A stretch of 35,350 bases of DNA from Bacteroidota bacterium (GTDB lineage Bacteria > Bacteroidota > Ignavibacteria > UBA10030), in assembly GCA_017882185.1 (NCBI GenBank), contig JADGQA010000008.1, positions 1 through 35,350 of the forward strand. Direction: 5' to 3'. Both the position numbers and the translations under genes were made by a program. Each line of letters starts with the position of its first letter. The first letter of the stretch is position 1. Positions 16,041-24,914 of this stretch are shown in pieces. Under the pieces are notes generated by a model. The model ran no database searches. It saw nothing but the letters and a program-made list of their open reading frames with translations, and was not told where the DNA came from.

Positions 16041-16279
16041 CAGAGGATCTCGTTGCCTGTAAGCAAGGGAATTCTGTCAGGATCGAACCCAATTCTGTAC
16101 AAGCATTACACACCGCCATTCCTCCGTTTTCTCTCTCTTTGAAGTACCACAGTGGTTGTGAGGAATCATTCCTAATTATGGAAAGGACGTGAATCCCCTT
16201 CCTGTTTATGCAAAGTTGGAACCGCTGGCCACCTCGTTTCAAGCCAAAATCGCTTGGCACGCAAATTGGGTAGAATTCA

Positions 16280-17179
16280 ATGTCTGCATTACCTTCTGCT
16301 CATTTCAATTGGTGTAACGTGTTTCGAATCCTCGAAAAGAACGACTTAGCCGCAAAAGTATGTCGCTATGTAATTGCTGCACCCGATGTCGCAAGAAAAG
16401 CGAAGGCCGGGCAATTTATCATACTGCGACTCTACGATGACGGAGAGCGAATTCCGATAACGCTCGCCGACTGGGATGTCGAAGCGGGCACCATCACCCT
16501 GTATATTCAAGCCGTCGGCAAGACGACGATCATGTTGAGCATGATGAAAGCCGGGGACGCACTGATGGATATCGTCGGCCCTCTCGGCATTCCGAGCCAT
16601 GTGGAAAAAGGGAAGACTCTCGTAGCCCTCGGGGGCGGATTTGGCATAGCAGCGATCCATCCAGTCGTGAGAGCGCACAAGCTGATAGGAAACCGCACAA
16701 TCTCCATTATTGGGGCAAGAACGAGGAATTTGATGTTGATGGAGAAGGAAATGGGCGCCATCTCCGATGAAGTACGAATCGCGACCGATGATGGGAGCTA
16801 TGGCACGAAGGGTTTTGTCACTACGATACTCAAGAAAATGCTCGAAGAGAAGGAACAAATGGATGTCGTCCTTGCAATCGGACCGGTAGTGATGATGAAA
16901 GCTGTTGCCGACCTTACACGACCATATAGGGTTCAAACACTGGTCAGCCTCAATCCCATTATGATGGATGGTACAGGGATGTGTGGCGCATGCCGCGTCG
17001 TCGTCAACGACAAAATGCAGTTTGCGTGCGTCGACGGCCCGGAATTCGATGCCCATCATGTTGACTTCGAACTGCTCACGGCAAGACAGAAAATGTATTC
17101 GCCTCAAGAGAAACTTTCGATGGAGATATTCGAAAAAATCTGCAAAACCCAGGAACAGCGCGAGACTGCGGCGTGGTAA
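16280..17179 (+). CDS. nfnA: NfnA: FAD/NAD-binding small subunit of the NfnAB transhydrogenase
   Basis: NfnAB couples reduced ferredoxin, NADH and NADP+ by flavin-based electron bifurcation. This 299-residue subunit has the ferredoxin-reductase-like FAD domain (KAGQFIILRL, then RIPITLADW at 57-65), an NAD-binding domain (LVALGGGFGIAAIHPV) and a C-terminal [2Fe-2S] site. The cluster ligands D230, C235, C238 and C250 (DGTGMCGACR ... FACVDGP) have the same 5-3-12 spacing as in characterised NfnA. A related annotation is sulfide dehydrogenase beta subunit (SudB); the adjacent large subunit fits both. The chosen ATG gives 13 residues more than most relatives; the GTG at 16319 (VFRILEKN) is an alternative start. 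The large subunit gene follows 63 bases later. Confidence 0.85.
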   Translation: MSALPSAHFNWCNVFRILEKNDLAAKVCRYVIAAPDVARKAKAGQFIILRLYDDGERIPITLADWDVEAGTITLYIQAVGKTTIMLSMMKAGDALMDIVGPLGIPSHVEKGKTLVALGGGFGIAAIHPVVRAHKLIGNRTISIIGARTRNLMLMEKEMGAISDEVRIATDDGSYGTKGFVTTILKKMLEEKEQMDVVLAIGPVVMMKAVADLTRPYRVQTLVSLNPIMMDGTGMCGACRVVVNDKMQFACVDGPEFDAHHVDFELLTARQKMYSPQEKLSMEIFEKICKTQEQRETAAW

Positions 17180-17242
17180 CGTCGAAGCGGAACAACAGAG
17201 GAAAAACTGAATCCGAAACATCGTAAATCGAGTCAGACGATT

Positions 17243-18691
17243 ATGGGCAACGAAGTGAACATTGCAGCACCGAGGAAATTGACCAACAAAGATCGGATGA
17301 AGATTCCAAGGCATCCGATGCCCGAACAGAATCCTCTGGAGCGCGCAAAGAATTTCCTGGAAGTCCCTCTTGGGTACACGCCTGAGATGGCAATGGAGGA
17401 AGCTGAACGATGTCTCCAATGTAAAAAACCAAAATGTGTCGAAGGATGTCCGGTAAATGTGAAAATCCCGGAGTTCATCTATCACACGGCAATGGGCAAT
17501 TTCGAGCTGGCTGCTCAGACGCTCAAAGAAACCAATGCGCTTCCGGCAGTGTGTGGGCGTGTCTGTCCCCAAGAAGAGCAATGCGAAGTTGTGTGTACGA
17601 TTGGCGCAAAAGTCGAACCCGTCGCTATTGGAAGACTCGAGCGTTTTGTTGCGGACTGGGAGAGGTCTTCCGGCAAGATCAACATTCCGGAGATATCTCC
17701 TTCGACCGGTCGCAGAATCGCTGTGATTGGTGCCGGCCCCGCGGGACTAACGGTAGCAGGCGACCTTGCCAAGCTTGGTCATTCCGTTACGATATTCGAA
17801 GCCCTCCACAAGGCGGGCGGGGTTTTGGTATATGGCATTCCAGAATTCAGGTTGCCAAAGAAGATCGTGGAGGCAGAAGTAAATTACCTCGAACGTCTTG
17901 GCGTGCAAATCAGGTGCGATTTCGTCGTCGGTATGACACGGACAATTGATGAGCTTATGACACAGGAAGGATTCGATGCCGTATTCATCGGAACGGGTGC
18001 AGGATTGCCCTATTTTCTTGGTGTGCCTGGTGAGAACTTGAATGGGGTCTATTCGGCCAATGAATTCCTGACCCGCGTCAACTTGATGAAAGGGTATCAC
18101 TTTCCGAACAATGCGGATACCCCAATTCCAATGGCGAAGCACGTTGCCGTTATTGGTGGCGGAAACACTGCAATGGATGCTGCGCGGACGGCTCGTCGGT
18201 TGTCGTGGACGGAGAAAGTCTACATCGTGTACCGTCGATCTCATGTCGAAATGCCGGCACGCAAGGAGGAGATTCACCACGGAGAACAAGAAGGCATCGA
18301 GTTTCTGCTTCTGACCAACCCGACACGTTTCATAGGCAAGGATGGTTGGCTTATTGGTATGGAATGCCAACGCATGGAACTTGGCGAGCCTGATGCTTCG
18401 GGTCGCCGGAAACCGATCCCGATTGCAGGCAGTGAATTCATTCTCGACGTTGAATCGGCTATTGTTGCAACCGGCAATGGTTCAAATCCGCTGATAAACA
18501 AGACAACACCTGGACTTCAGTCGAACAAACACGGCAACATTATAGCGGACGAAGAAGGCAAGACTTCCCGTGAAGGTGTCTGGGCCGGAGGCGACATTGT
18601 CATTGGCGCCGCGACAGTCATCAAGGCGATGGGTGCGGGGAAGAAAGCAGCGAAATCGATACACGAATACGTAATGAAAAAGTCAGGATGA
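17243..18691 (+). CDS. nfnB: NfnB: GltD-like large subunit of the NfnAB transhydrogenase
   Basis: This 482-residue protein is of the family often labelled homotetrameric glutamate synthase GltA or GltB small subunit. No glutamate synthase large subunit is adjacent, and the partner is NfnA, so NfnB is the better call. The N-terminal Fe-S domain has C57-C60-C65-C69 (RCLQCKKPKCVEGCP) and C104-C108-C114-C118 (AVCGRVCPQEEQCEVVC), enough for two [4Fe-4S] clusters. The FAD motif GAGPAG is at 153-158 and the NADPH motif VIGGGNTAMDAARTARR lies near 300. The C-terminal GVWAGGDIVIGAATVIKAMG closes the FAD domain. It is cytoplasmic and bifurcates electrons through its own FAD. ATG at 17243; the ribosome site is weak. 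Confidence 0.9.
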   Translation: MGNEVNIAAPRKLTNKDRMKIPRHPMPEQNPLERAKNFLEVPLGYTPEMAMEEAERCLQCKKPKCVEGCPVNVKIPEFIYHTAMGNFELAAQTLKETNALPAVCGRVCPQEEQCEVVCTIGAKVEPVAIGRLERFVADWERSSGKINIPEISPSTGRRIAVIGAGPAGLTVAGDLAKLGHSVTIFEALHKAGGVLVYGIPEFRLPKKIVEAEVNYLERLGVQIRCDFVVGMTRTIDELMTQEGFDAVFIGTGAGLPYFLGVPGENLNGVYSANEFLTRVNLMKGYHFPNNADTPIPMAKHVAVIGGGNTAMDAARTARRLSWTEKVYIVYRRSHVEMPARKEEIHHGEQEGIEFLLLTNPTRFIGKDGWLIGMECQRMELGEPDASGRRKPIPIAGSEFILDVESAIVATGNGSNPLINKTTPGLQSNKHGNIIADEEGKTSREGVWAGGDIVIGAATVIKAMGAGKKAAKSIHEYVMKKSG

Positions 18692-19239
18692 GTGTCCCAT
18701 AGTCCTCTGTAACCCGTACGCCTCAAGATCTTGAATTCTCGGAGAAGCTTTCCCTTTCTTCGGAGTATTTGTCAACCTCCCTCCGCTTTTTATCACGAAC
18801 ACATATTTTCCAATCGGGATGAAGCCACCGAGTTCTGAAGAAGTTTTGTGATTTGTATTGTGTCATTCGATTGCCAGTATCGCGAGCTCATTCTGTTCTC
18901 CTTTTCTTCGTCATAGATGACAACTTCATCCTGTGGACGGCTACGATTTGTTCGGACTCCTCATTTCGTGTAAGAAATTTTGACAATGATTTCAGTTATG
19001 GGAATAATTTGTCGAATTTTCCCACATTAAATAAGATTATTTCATCTGAATTGAATTGCTGAATTGTTATACATTAATTTCAGGCAAAATGACCAATTAT
19101 TCATCGATCTGCCCTGAATCTAAATGCTACAAGGGGCACGACATTTGTCCGTGGCTTGATGAATAGCTATCTGATATAGGTGTTTCTGCTTTCCCTACAC
19201 AACATAGGATCATTGAAATCCATCGCAATAGGAGGGTCT
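18692..19239. other. 548-base intergenic region before the first cytochrome
   Basis: No sizeable gene is visible. The segment 18990-19080 is clearly AT-rich compared with its surroundings and carries TATACA at 19068-19073, without a good -35 box at 17 bases. A 25-codon cysteine-containing ORF lies at 19089-19166. GGAGGG at 19231-19236 is the ribosome site of the cytochrome gene. No clear terminator follows nfnB. Confidence 0.5.
19089..19166 (+). CDS. Possible 25-residue cysteine-containing leader peptide
   Basis: ATG at 19089, TAG at 19164-19166. The peptide holds three cysteines, at 8, 13 and 20, and one histidine (CPESKCYKG, HDICPWLDE). AGG lies four bases before the ATG, a weak ribosome site. 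It ends 73 bases before the nine-haem cytochrome gene and just after an AT-rich possible promoter. It could be a small protein or a translated leader. Chance is quite possible at this length. Confidence 0.2.
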   Translation: MTNYSSICPESKCYKGHDICPWLDE

Positions 19240-22179
19240 ATGAGAAGGTTTCTACAGGCTTGTTCTGTCTTGATGCTCATTTCTTTGCTACTGGCCGTAC
19301 CTGTTCTAGCACAGGTCGCGAAAATCGTCGTCAATGGTATCCCTGACAGGTACAAAAGTGCAAATTCGGGCCAAGTCACATCAGGTCTCAAAACAGTCGC
19401 CGTCGGAAGTCGTGTTGTCCTTTCCCCACTTATCTATTCCGGTCAGGGAACGAAGTACTCTGATGCCCTCGTCTCTGTGACAAGTGCGAATTGGTCCCTT
19501 ACCGTTGTTCCAATTGGTTCAACGGCAGCCATTGCGGACACTGCAGCAGGACTTAGCGGTAAAGTGGTTTATTTCGTTGCCGATTCAGCTGGCACCTATA
19601 CGATATCCATGACACCTACTCCAAGTACTTCACCGGCTACAGTGACACTGAATATCCTTGCCACAACTTATGTTGGTTCCGGAATAAACGTCGCACGCGC
19701 TTCAAGCGGCAATCCGGTCACATGCGATCCCTGTCATCGTGGAGGATTGGCTCAGAATTTCATTGATTGGCAATCAACCAATCACGCTCAAGCCGTCAAA
19801 AGAAAAGCGAATGAGGTCGGAGGTCATTTTGATAAAAAGAACTGTTTTTCCTGCCACGCCATCGGGGCCACCGGTCTCCCAACCCATAAAAACAACGGGT
19901 TCGATGATATGGCTTTACTGGAAGGTTTCCCAATCTCCATCCTGCCTGATACCATCGGAAAATATGATACACTCGCGGCAAAATATCCGAAATCGATGGC
20001 AACAACCGGAATTCAGTGTGAGAATTGCCACGGTCCTGCCGGCGCGCACGCCGCCGTAATAGCGGGTCAAGATCCGAAAAGCAAGCTTGACGAATCACTC
20101 TCCAACGCTCCATGCGATCAATGTCACTTCTCAACTGACCGTCACGGCATAGGTTACGCATGGACGGGTTCAGCTCACGCAAACGCGCCGGGCTCAGGAT
20201 CGAAAGTTCAGAATATGGATCGATTCCCTTGCGCGAAATGCCACACTGCTCAAGGATACATTTACAGCACAATGGGCGGCCAAGCGGTACCGAACAACGC
20301 GGGCAGCGTCGTGAGCTATGATAATCCAATGCCCGTCGGTTGCGTCACTTGCCACGATCCGCACAAGAACAACAATCCGACCATGGTTGAAACCGGTTTG
20401 ACCAATAAAGGTGCCTACACCTATCCTCAGTTGCGTGTCAACGATATCGGCGATGCATGCTTAGGTTGTCACCAGACGCGCATTAGCAGTAGTGGCCTTC
20501 ATGAAGCGCACCAGGGCTCGATGCTGATAGGCGCGAATGCCACTTCTTTTGGATTGGCAAACATAAAGGCTTACCGGGCGAATTCCTTGGATATGTCGAC
20601 CAACGTCGGGCTTTGGTCCGGTTGGGAATTCCCTGGTTATGTGTATTCCAATTCTTCCCACAGCAATATCAAAGAGCGCTGTGTGACATGCCACATGGCC
20701 CCATCTCCATCGAACCTCGCGGCCCAAGCAGTCAGCTATGCGATTCCTGATACGATGTTGAACAAGTTGGGTGGACACACGTTTAGAGTTGCATACACAG
20801 CTCCGGGCGATAGTGTGCCGGTGCTCAACCCAACCGGTTGCAAAGAATGTCACGGGACCGTCACGCTCGACTTCGTAGAATTGACGCAGACGAAGACGAA
20901 GTATCTCCTGACAACCCTGGCAACATTCTTACCAAAGCGCGATTCCGTAGGAACAGTGATTTCGTTCCAGGACACTGTTGCTTATCAGAACTGGAAAAAT
21001 TCTGCAACGTACGGCTATCTCAAGCGCGCATTGACCACCGCCGAACTCGCAGCCGCATACAATTATCAGTTTGTAAGCAATGACGGCAGTTTTGGAGTTC
21101 ACAACTTCAAATACACAGAGGAACTCCTGAACTCATCGATCGAACAACTGCAGCTAGGTGCGGGAACGGCCAGTATTGTGCAAATCAGGGATGTGCCGGG
21201 CGACAACGGAAAATCAGTACAGGTGGTATGGAACAAATTCCCGGCTGAAAATGCTGGCTACAATCGACTGACGAGTTACGGTGTCTGGAGGCAGGATCCT
21301 TTGCTTCCTGCAACCGGCAGTTCGGCGAGTCGATTCAACTCGTACACAGAAATGATTAAAGGAGGCACCGTCGGGAATCAGTACGTCATGGGAGCCTCCG
21401 TGTGGACGTATATTGCATCGGTTCCGGCTTCGAATCTAGCGCAGTACTCCTACATTGCTCCGACGTTGTTCGATTCGACAAAGACTGTAGGCATGAAGTA
21501 TTCAGCATTCTACATCTCTGGATATACTTCTGATCCGACGTACGTCTACAAGTCTCCGGTGGACAGCGGGTATTCGCTGAACAACCTGTTCCCATTGGCA
21601 CCGTCGAGCGTTGCAGCAAAATCGAATGCTCAGGGAATCACGTTAACGTGGGATCCTCCGACACAACGTGACATCGATGTTGTGCAGTACGTAATTTATC
21701 GCGGGACCTCAGCCAACTTGACGCCGACGTCGCCTCTGACCACCGTGAAGCTCGTAACGACATACCTCGATGCATCCACCACTTTGGGATCGACGTACTA
21801 CTACAAGATTGCAGCAATCGACAATGCCGGCAATGTTGGCGATCTTTCGAACGTAATCAGCCTGAGAGCAACCGATGTTGAAAAGATCGCCGGATTGCCG
21901 ACAGACTACAACCTGGAGCAGAATTATCCGAATCCGTTCAATCCGACCACTCAGATAGGATTCTCCCTGCCGAATGCGTCATTTGTAAAAGTTGGGATCT
22001 ACAATGTGTCTGGAGAACTCGTCCGCACACTCGCGAACGATGTGATGTCGGCTGGGATTTACCGATTTACCTGGAACGCAACGGACAATCAGGGGCGGAG
22101 CGTCAGCAGCGGCGTCTACATTTACCGTATCCAGGCTGATAAATTCGTCTCTTCAAGGAAGATGTTACTCCTGAAGTAG
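19240..22179 (+). CDS. Nine-haem c-type cytochrome with Fn3 and T9SS sorting domains
   Basis: This is a large extracytoplasmic electron carrier. From the ATG at 19240 (GGAGGG four bases upstream) it has 979 residues: a signal peptide at 1-24 ending VLAQ, an Ig-like beta domain (about 50-145), then nine CXXCH haem sites starting at residues 162, 202, 260, 292, 331, 368, 407, 481 and 534. Many other histidines could serve as distal ligands. A conserved segment (FVSNDGSFGVHN at 611-622) follows, as in NrfA-like and octahaem cytochromes. A fibronectin III domain covers about 787-876 and a type A T9SS sorting domain 892-979 (EQNYPNPFNPTTQI, SSGVYIYRIQADKF, MLLLK end). It should therefore be exported across the outer membrane and attached or released. 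The gene at 22610 encodes a paralogue; each has its own terminator. Confidence 0.92.
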   Translation: MRRFLQACSVLMLISLLLAVPVLAQVAKIVVNGIPDRYKSANSGQVTSGLKTVAVGSRVVLSPLIYSGQGTKYSDALVSVTSANWSLTVVPIGSTAAIADTAAGLSGKVVYFVADSAGTYTISMTPTPSTSPATVTLNILATTYVGSGINVARASSGNPVTCDPCHRGGLAQNFIDWQSTNHAQAVKRKANEVGGHFDKKNCFSCHAIGATGLPTHKNNGFDDMALLEGFPISILPDTIGKYDTLAAKYPKSMATTGIQCENCHGPAGAHAAVIAGQDPKSKLDESLSNAPCDQCHFSTDRHGIGYAWTGSAHANAPGSGSKVQNMDRFPCAKCHTAQGYIYSTMGGQAVPNNAGSVVSYDNPMPVGCVTCHDPHKNNNPTMVETGLTNKGAYTYPQLRVNDIGDACLGCHQTRISSSGLHEAHQGSMLIGANATSFGLANIKAYRANSLDMSTNVGLWSGWEFPGYVYSNSSHSNIKERCVTCHMAPSPSNLAAQAVSYAIPDTMLNKLGGHTFRVAYTAPGDSVPVLNPTGCKECHGTVTLDFVELTQTKTKYLLTTLATFLPKRDSVGTVISFQDTVAYQNWKNSATYGYLKRALTTAELAAAYNYQFVSNDGSFGVHNFKYTEELLNSSIEQLQLGAGTASIVQIRDVPGDNGKSVQVVWNKFPAENAGYNRLTSYGVWRQDPLLPATGSSASRFNSYTEMIKGGTVGNQYVMGASVWTYIASVPASNLAQYSYIAPTLFDSTKTVGMKYSAFYISGYTSDPTYVYKSPVDSGYSLNNLFPLAPSSVAAKSNAQGITLTWDPPTQRDIDVVQYVIYRGTSANLTPTSPLTTVKLVTTYLDASTTLGSTYYYKIAAIDNAGNVGDLSNVISLRATDVEKIAGLPTDYNLEQNYPNPFNPTTQIGFSLPNASFVKVGIYNVSGELVRTLANDVMSAGIYRFTWNATDNQGRSVSSGVYIYRIQADKFVSSRKMLLLK

Positions 22180-22231
22180 GCTGTGCACAAATCCACTTGG
22201 ATTTCCTTCAGGTGGGATCAAATGCCTAACG

Positions 22232-22265
22232 TGCCCGCGAGTGCACCGTTCTCACGGGCATTTCT
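22232..22265 (+). terminator. Rho-independent terminator of the first cytochrome gene
   Basis: TGCCCGCGAG (22232-22241) pairs with CTCACGGGCA (22251-22260), nine of ten positions, with a nine-base loop, followed by TTTCT. It lies 53 bases after the stop codon. Its sequence resembles the terminator after the second cytochrome. Confidence 0.65.
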
Positions 22266-22609
22266 ATCTGGTGCCAAATCCGAGCCTAGGTCCCGAAAGC
22301 CAAGAGTTGAAAGGCTTGCGCGGTTGAAGTTCTTGTTTCCCAACTTGAGGAATTCTAGGAATTTAAGACCTACAAATGATAATGTTGACAAATTCAGCGC
22401 ACAAGAATCTTCGAAATTGATTAGATTTTCAACGCGGCTGATTCCGCTTGACAGGCACGAGATTTGTCGCAATTTAGGCGTTCAAGCGTGATCCAAAGGG
22501 AACGGCTGAATGTCAAACAAGTAGTGTCAAGTCGTTTTCCGAATACAAACGACGAACATTGATTTTCTGCGGAGTATCAGAAGACAATTATTGAGGAAAG
22601 GAACTTGAA
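22266..22609. other. Intergenic region between the two cytochrome genes
   Basis: No gene is supported. Two TTGACA boxes occur, at 22385-22390 and 22448-22453, but neither has a convincing -10 at 16-18 bases. TGTCAA appears twice near 22511-22530. GAGGAAAGGA just before 22610 is the ribosome site of the next gene. A promoter for the second cytochrome must lie here if the upstream terminator works. Confidence 0.4.
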
Positions 22610-24736
22610 ATGAAGCGTTTAGCGACAATTTATACCTGCTTGTTTCTTGTCGGTATTGTCTGGACACAATCGCTTGCACAAATCGTAGAAATTGTACGAG
22701 ATGCACGATCCGACAGAACGAGAGACATCTCCGGTACATCTTGGCAAGTGAATAGCGGCTTGCGAGTCGTCGGAAAAGGTTCCACTGTTTATCTTTTTGC
22801 GGACACAACAGGCTCAGGTGCGGCAGCGGTAACATCATTTGCTTGGACTTTTCTTTCGCAACCAACAGGTTCGAACTCAACATTCTCAAATTCATCGGGG
22901 ATGAACACTAAGTTCATGCCCGACAGTGTCGGTCAGTATATCGTCCAAGTAACCGTAAACGGTTCAAAGACTGAACAGGATACAATATTCGCGAGCACGT
23001 ACGTTGGCGTTGCTAATAAATTCCCGTCATGCGGCTTTGTGTCCGCTTGCCACGGCGACAAATTAACAAGTTATAGTGGAACAGCCCACGCCAAAATATT
23101 CTCCCAAGGCATAACGGGTCAATTGGAAGTCAATACTGCTGGTAAGGGCACTTATTCACCGGTTTGCACCAAATGCCATACGACTTCTGGCGACCCTCTG
23201 CTGAATAACGGCAATTTCGGGTACCTAGCACATCAAACCGGCTGGGACACAACCTGGTATAAGCCCTACACAAAAAGCGGAATTTCCTATCTCATCCCCT
23301 ATCAGGACTCCACGGCATACAAGCAACTGACGACGACGCCAGCTTATTCCTCGATGGCGGGATTGGCGACAATCGGATGCGAATCCTGCCACGGACCTGG
23401 CGCAAACCACATGGGGGACGCAACAAAAATTGGAAAAACGTATGATGCTGGTGTATGCCAGACCTGCCACGACGCGCCACCTCACCACACGAAAGGAACG
23501 GAATGGACTCGCTCGGGACACGCAACGTGGGAAATTGGAAAAGTTGATGCCAATCGCATCAGTTGTTTCCCGTGCCACAGCGGAAGTGCATTCGCGAAGT
23601 GGATTGACGCCGGGAGAGTCACGAAAGTCAACAACGTTTCAATCTACGATACCTCGACAGTTCGTGGTCGCCCGTCACCCACAAGCGACATCGGGATGGC
23701 TCTTACGTGCGCAGCCTGCCACGATCCTCACAGTGCGGCCAACCTGCATCAATTACGGACGGTCGATGTCGATTCACTCAATAACGGTTATCAAGTTCCG
23801 GCGAGTTCGCAGGTCGGCGGTATGGGTCAGCTTTGCATGAATTGCCACCGTTCGCGTTATAATGTTGCAGCGAAGGTCAAATCAAACTCTGCCCCATATT
23901 ATGGATTTGCGGACCATTATGGCCCCCATGGCAATCCACAGGCTGACATGTACTTCGGTCGAAATGCCTGGCAGTATGGCGACTCCTCACTTACCGGTCT
24001 CGCCACACATCTCGGCGTCACCGATGCGTGCGTCACGTGCCATATGCCTGATGGTAATCACGAATGGTCCATGGTCGATTCGCTCGGTAATGACAAGGTC
24101 GCCGCATGTCAAACGTGTCACGGCCAAGGCATCACCAAGTTCACCGATATCATGGCTTCGTTTGACTACGACCACGACGGCAAGATTGAACCCGTCCAGA
24201 CAGAAGTTGAGGGATTGCTTGCTCAGCTCAAAGCCGGATTACCGATCGACGTAACCACGGGAGAGCCAACGCTCGCGATGAAGGACAGCCTCTTGGTGAA
24301 AGGAAACCTCAAGACAGTCGCAGATATATATGACTACACGTTCGTGAAGAATGATGGGAGCATGGGTGTGCACAACACGAAATATGCCGTATCGATTTTG
24401 CAGAAGGCACTCGGCTACTATCCGACCTATGTCAACAAGGTCGAACAGAAGCTTCCCACCACGTACGAGCTTGGTCAGAATTATCCAAATCCATTCAATC
24501 CAACGACGACCATCAGCTTCTCCGTGCCAAAACAGGAATATGTCGTTCTTGTGATCTATGATATGCTTGGCAAAGAGGTGAACAGGCTTGTCGATGGACA
24601 AATGAGTGCAGGCACCTTCAAGGCGACCTGGCGTGGAGATACTAAGAGTGGCGAAAAGGTTGCCAGCGGCGTGTATTTCTACAGACTGCAAGCAGGATCG
24701 TTTACCGCCGTCAAGAAGATGTTGATGTTGAAATAA
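22610..24736 (+). CDS. Multihaem c-type cytochrome with T9SS sorting domain and one CX5CH site
   Basis: This 708-residue paralogue of the 19240 gene has a signal peptide at 1-24 (LVGIVWTQSLAQ), an Ig/PKD-like domain at about 50-118, and eight CXXCH sites at 186, 257, 283, 319, 367, 409, 474 and 500. At 141-148 it has CGFVSACH, a CX5CH, where the paralogue has its first CXXCH. The remaining sites correspond one to one between the two proteins, and the FVKNDGSMGVHN segment is also shared. An acidic EF-hand-like loop (DYDHDGKIEPVQ, 519-530) follows the last haem; its twelfth position is Gln rather than Glu. The T9SS domain is 617-708 (GQNYPNPFNPTTTI, SGVYFYRLQAGSF, MLMLK end). The Fn3 domain of the paralogue is absent. 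AGGAAAGGA precedes the ATG. Predicted surface electron carrier. Confidence 0.92.
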   Translation: MKRLATIYTCLFLVGIVWTQSLAQIVEIVRDARSDRTRDISGTSWQVNSGLRVVGKGSTVYLFADTTGSGAAAVTSFAWTFLSQPTGSNSTFSNSSGMNTKFMPDSVGQYIVQVTVNGSKTEQDTIFASTYVGVANKFPSCGFVSACHGDKLTSYSGTAHAKIFSQGITGQLEVNTAGKGTYSPVCTKCHTTSGDPLLNNGNFGYLAHQTGWDTTWYKPYTKSGISYLIPYQDSTAYKQLTTTPAYSSMAGLATIGCESCHGPGANHMGDATKIGKTYDAGVCQTCHDAPPHHTKGTEWTRSGHATWEIGKVDANRISCFPCHSGSAFAKWIDAGRVTKVNNVSIYDTSTVRGRPSPTSDIGMALTCAACHDPHSAANLHQLRTVDVDSLNNGYQVPASSQVGGMGQLCMNCHRSRYNVAAKVKSNSAPYYGFADHYGPHGNPQADMYFGRNAWQYGDSSLTGLATHLGVTDACVTCHMPDGNHEWSMVDSLGNDKVAACQTCHGQGITKFTDIMASFDYDHDGKIEPVQTEVEGLLAQLKAGLPIDVTTGEPTLAMKDSLLVKGNLKTVADIYDYTFVKNDGSMGVHNTKYAVSILQKALGYYPTYVNKVEQKLPTTYELGQNYPNPFNPTTTISFSVPKQEYVVLVIYDMLGKEVNRLVDGQMSAGTFKATWRGDTKSGEKVASGVYFYRLQAGSFTAVKKMLMLK

Positions 24737-24792
24737 GGCATCAAATCGCAGACGCACCGTTCCCCCTTGTCGGTGCAATTCAGAATGATGCC
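24737..24792 (+). other. Nested hairpin after the second cytochrome
   Basis: GGCATC (24737-24742) pairs with GATGCC (24787-24792) as an outer stem, and GCACCG (24754-24759) pairs with CGGTGC (24771-24776) inside it. It begins directly after the stop codon and ends six bases before the main terminator. It may protect the transcript 3' end or help termination. Confidence 0.5.
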
Positions 24793-24797
24793 TACCA

Positions 24798-24837
24798 GTG
24801 CCCGCGGCGACTAACCTCACGCGGGCACTTCCTTTTT
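24798..24837 (+). terminator. Rho-independent terminator of the second cytochrome gene
   Basis: GTGCCCGCG (24798-24806) pairs perfectly with CGCGGGCAC (24820-24828), a nine-bp GC-rich stem with a 13-base loop, followed by TTCCTTTTT. The position rules out an upstream start for the following esterase gene. Confidence 0.85.
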
Positions 24838-24914
24838 CGATTCCTCTCCCTTTTCCATTTTCCGTCTTGAATTGCGGGCAATTCGTACGTAGCTTTGTTC
24901 GTTATTTGCCGGGA

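Noticed and set aside
17243-18691. Glutamate synthase small subunit (GltD) annotation
   Set aside because: No large GOGAT subunit is adjacent, and the partner gene is a full NfnA with matching cluster ligands.
24798-24914. Upstream extension of the esterase gene by 39 codons
   Set aside because: That stretch is the strong terminator of the cytochrome gene and adds residues absent from the family.
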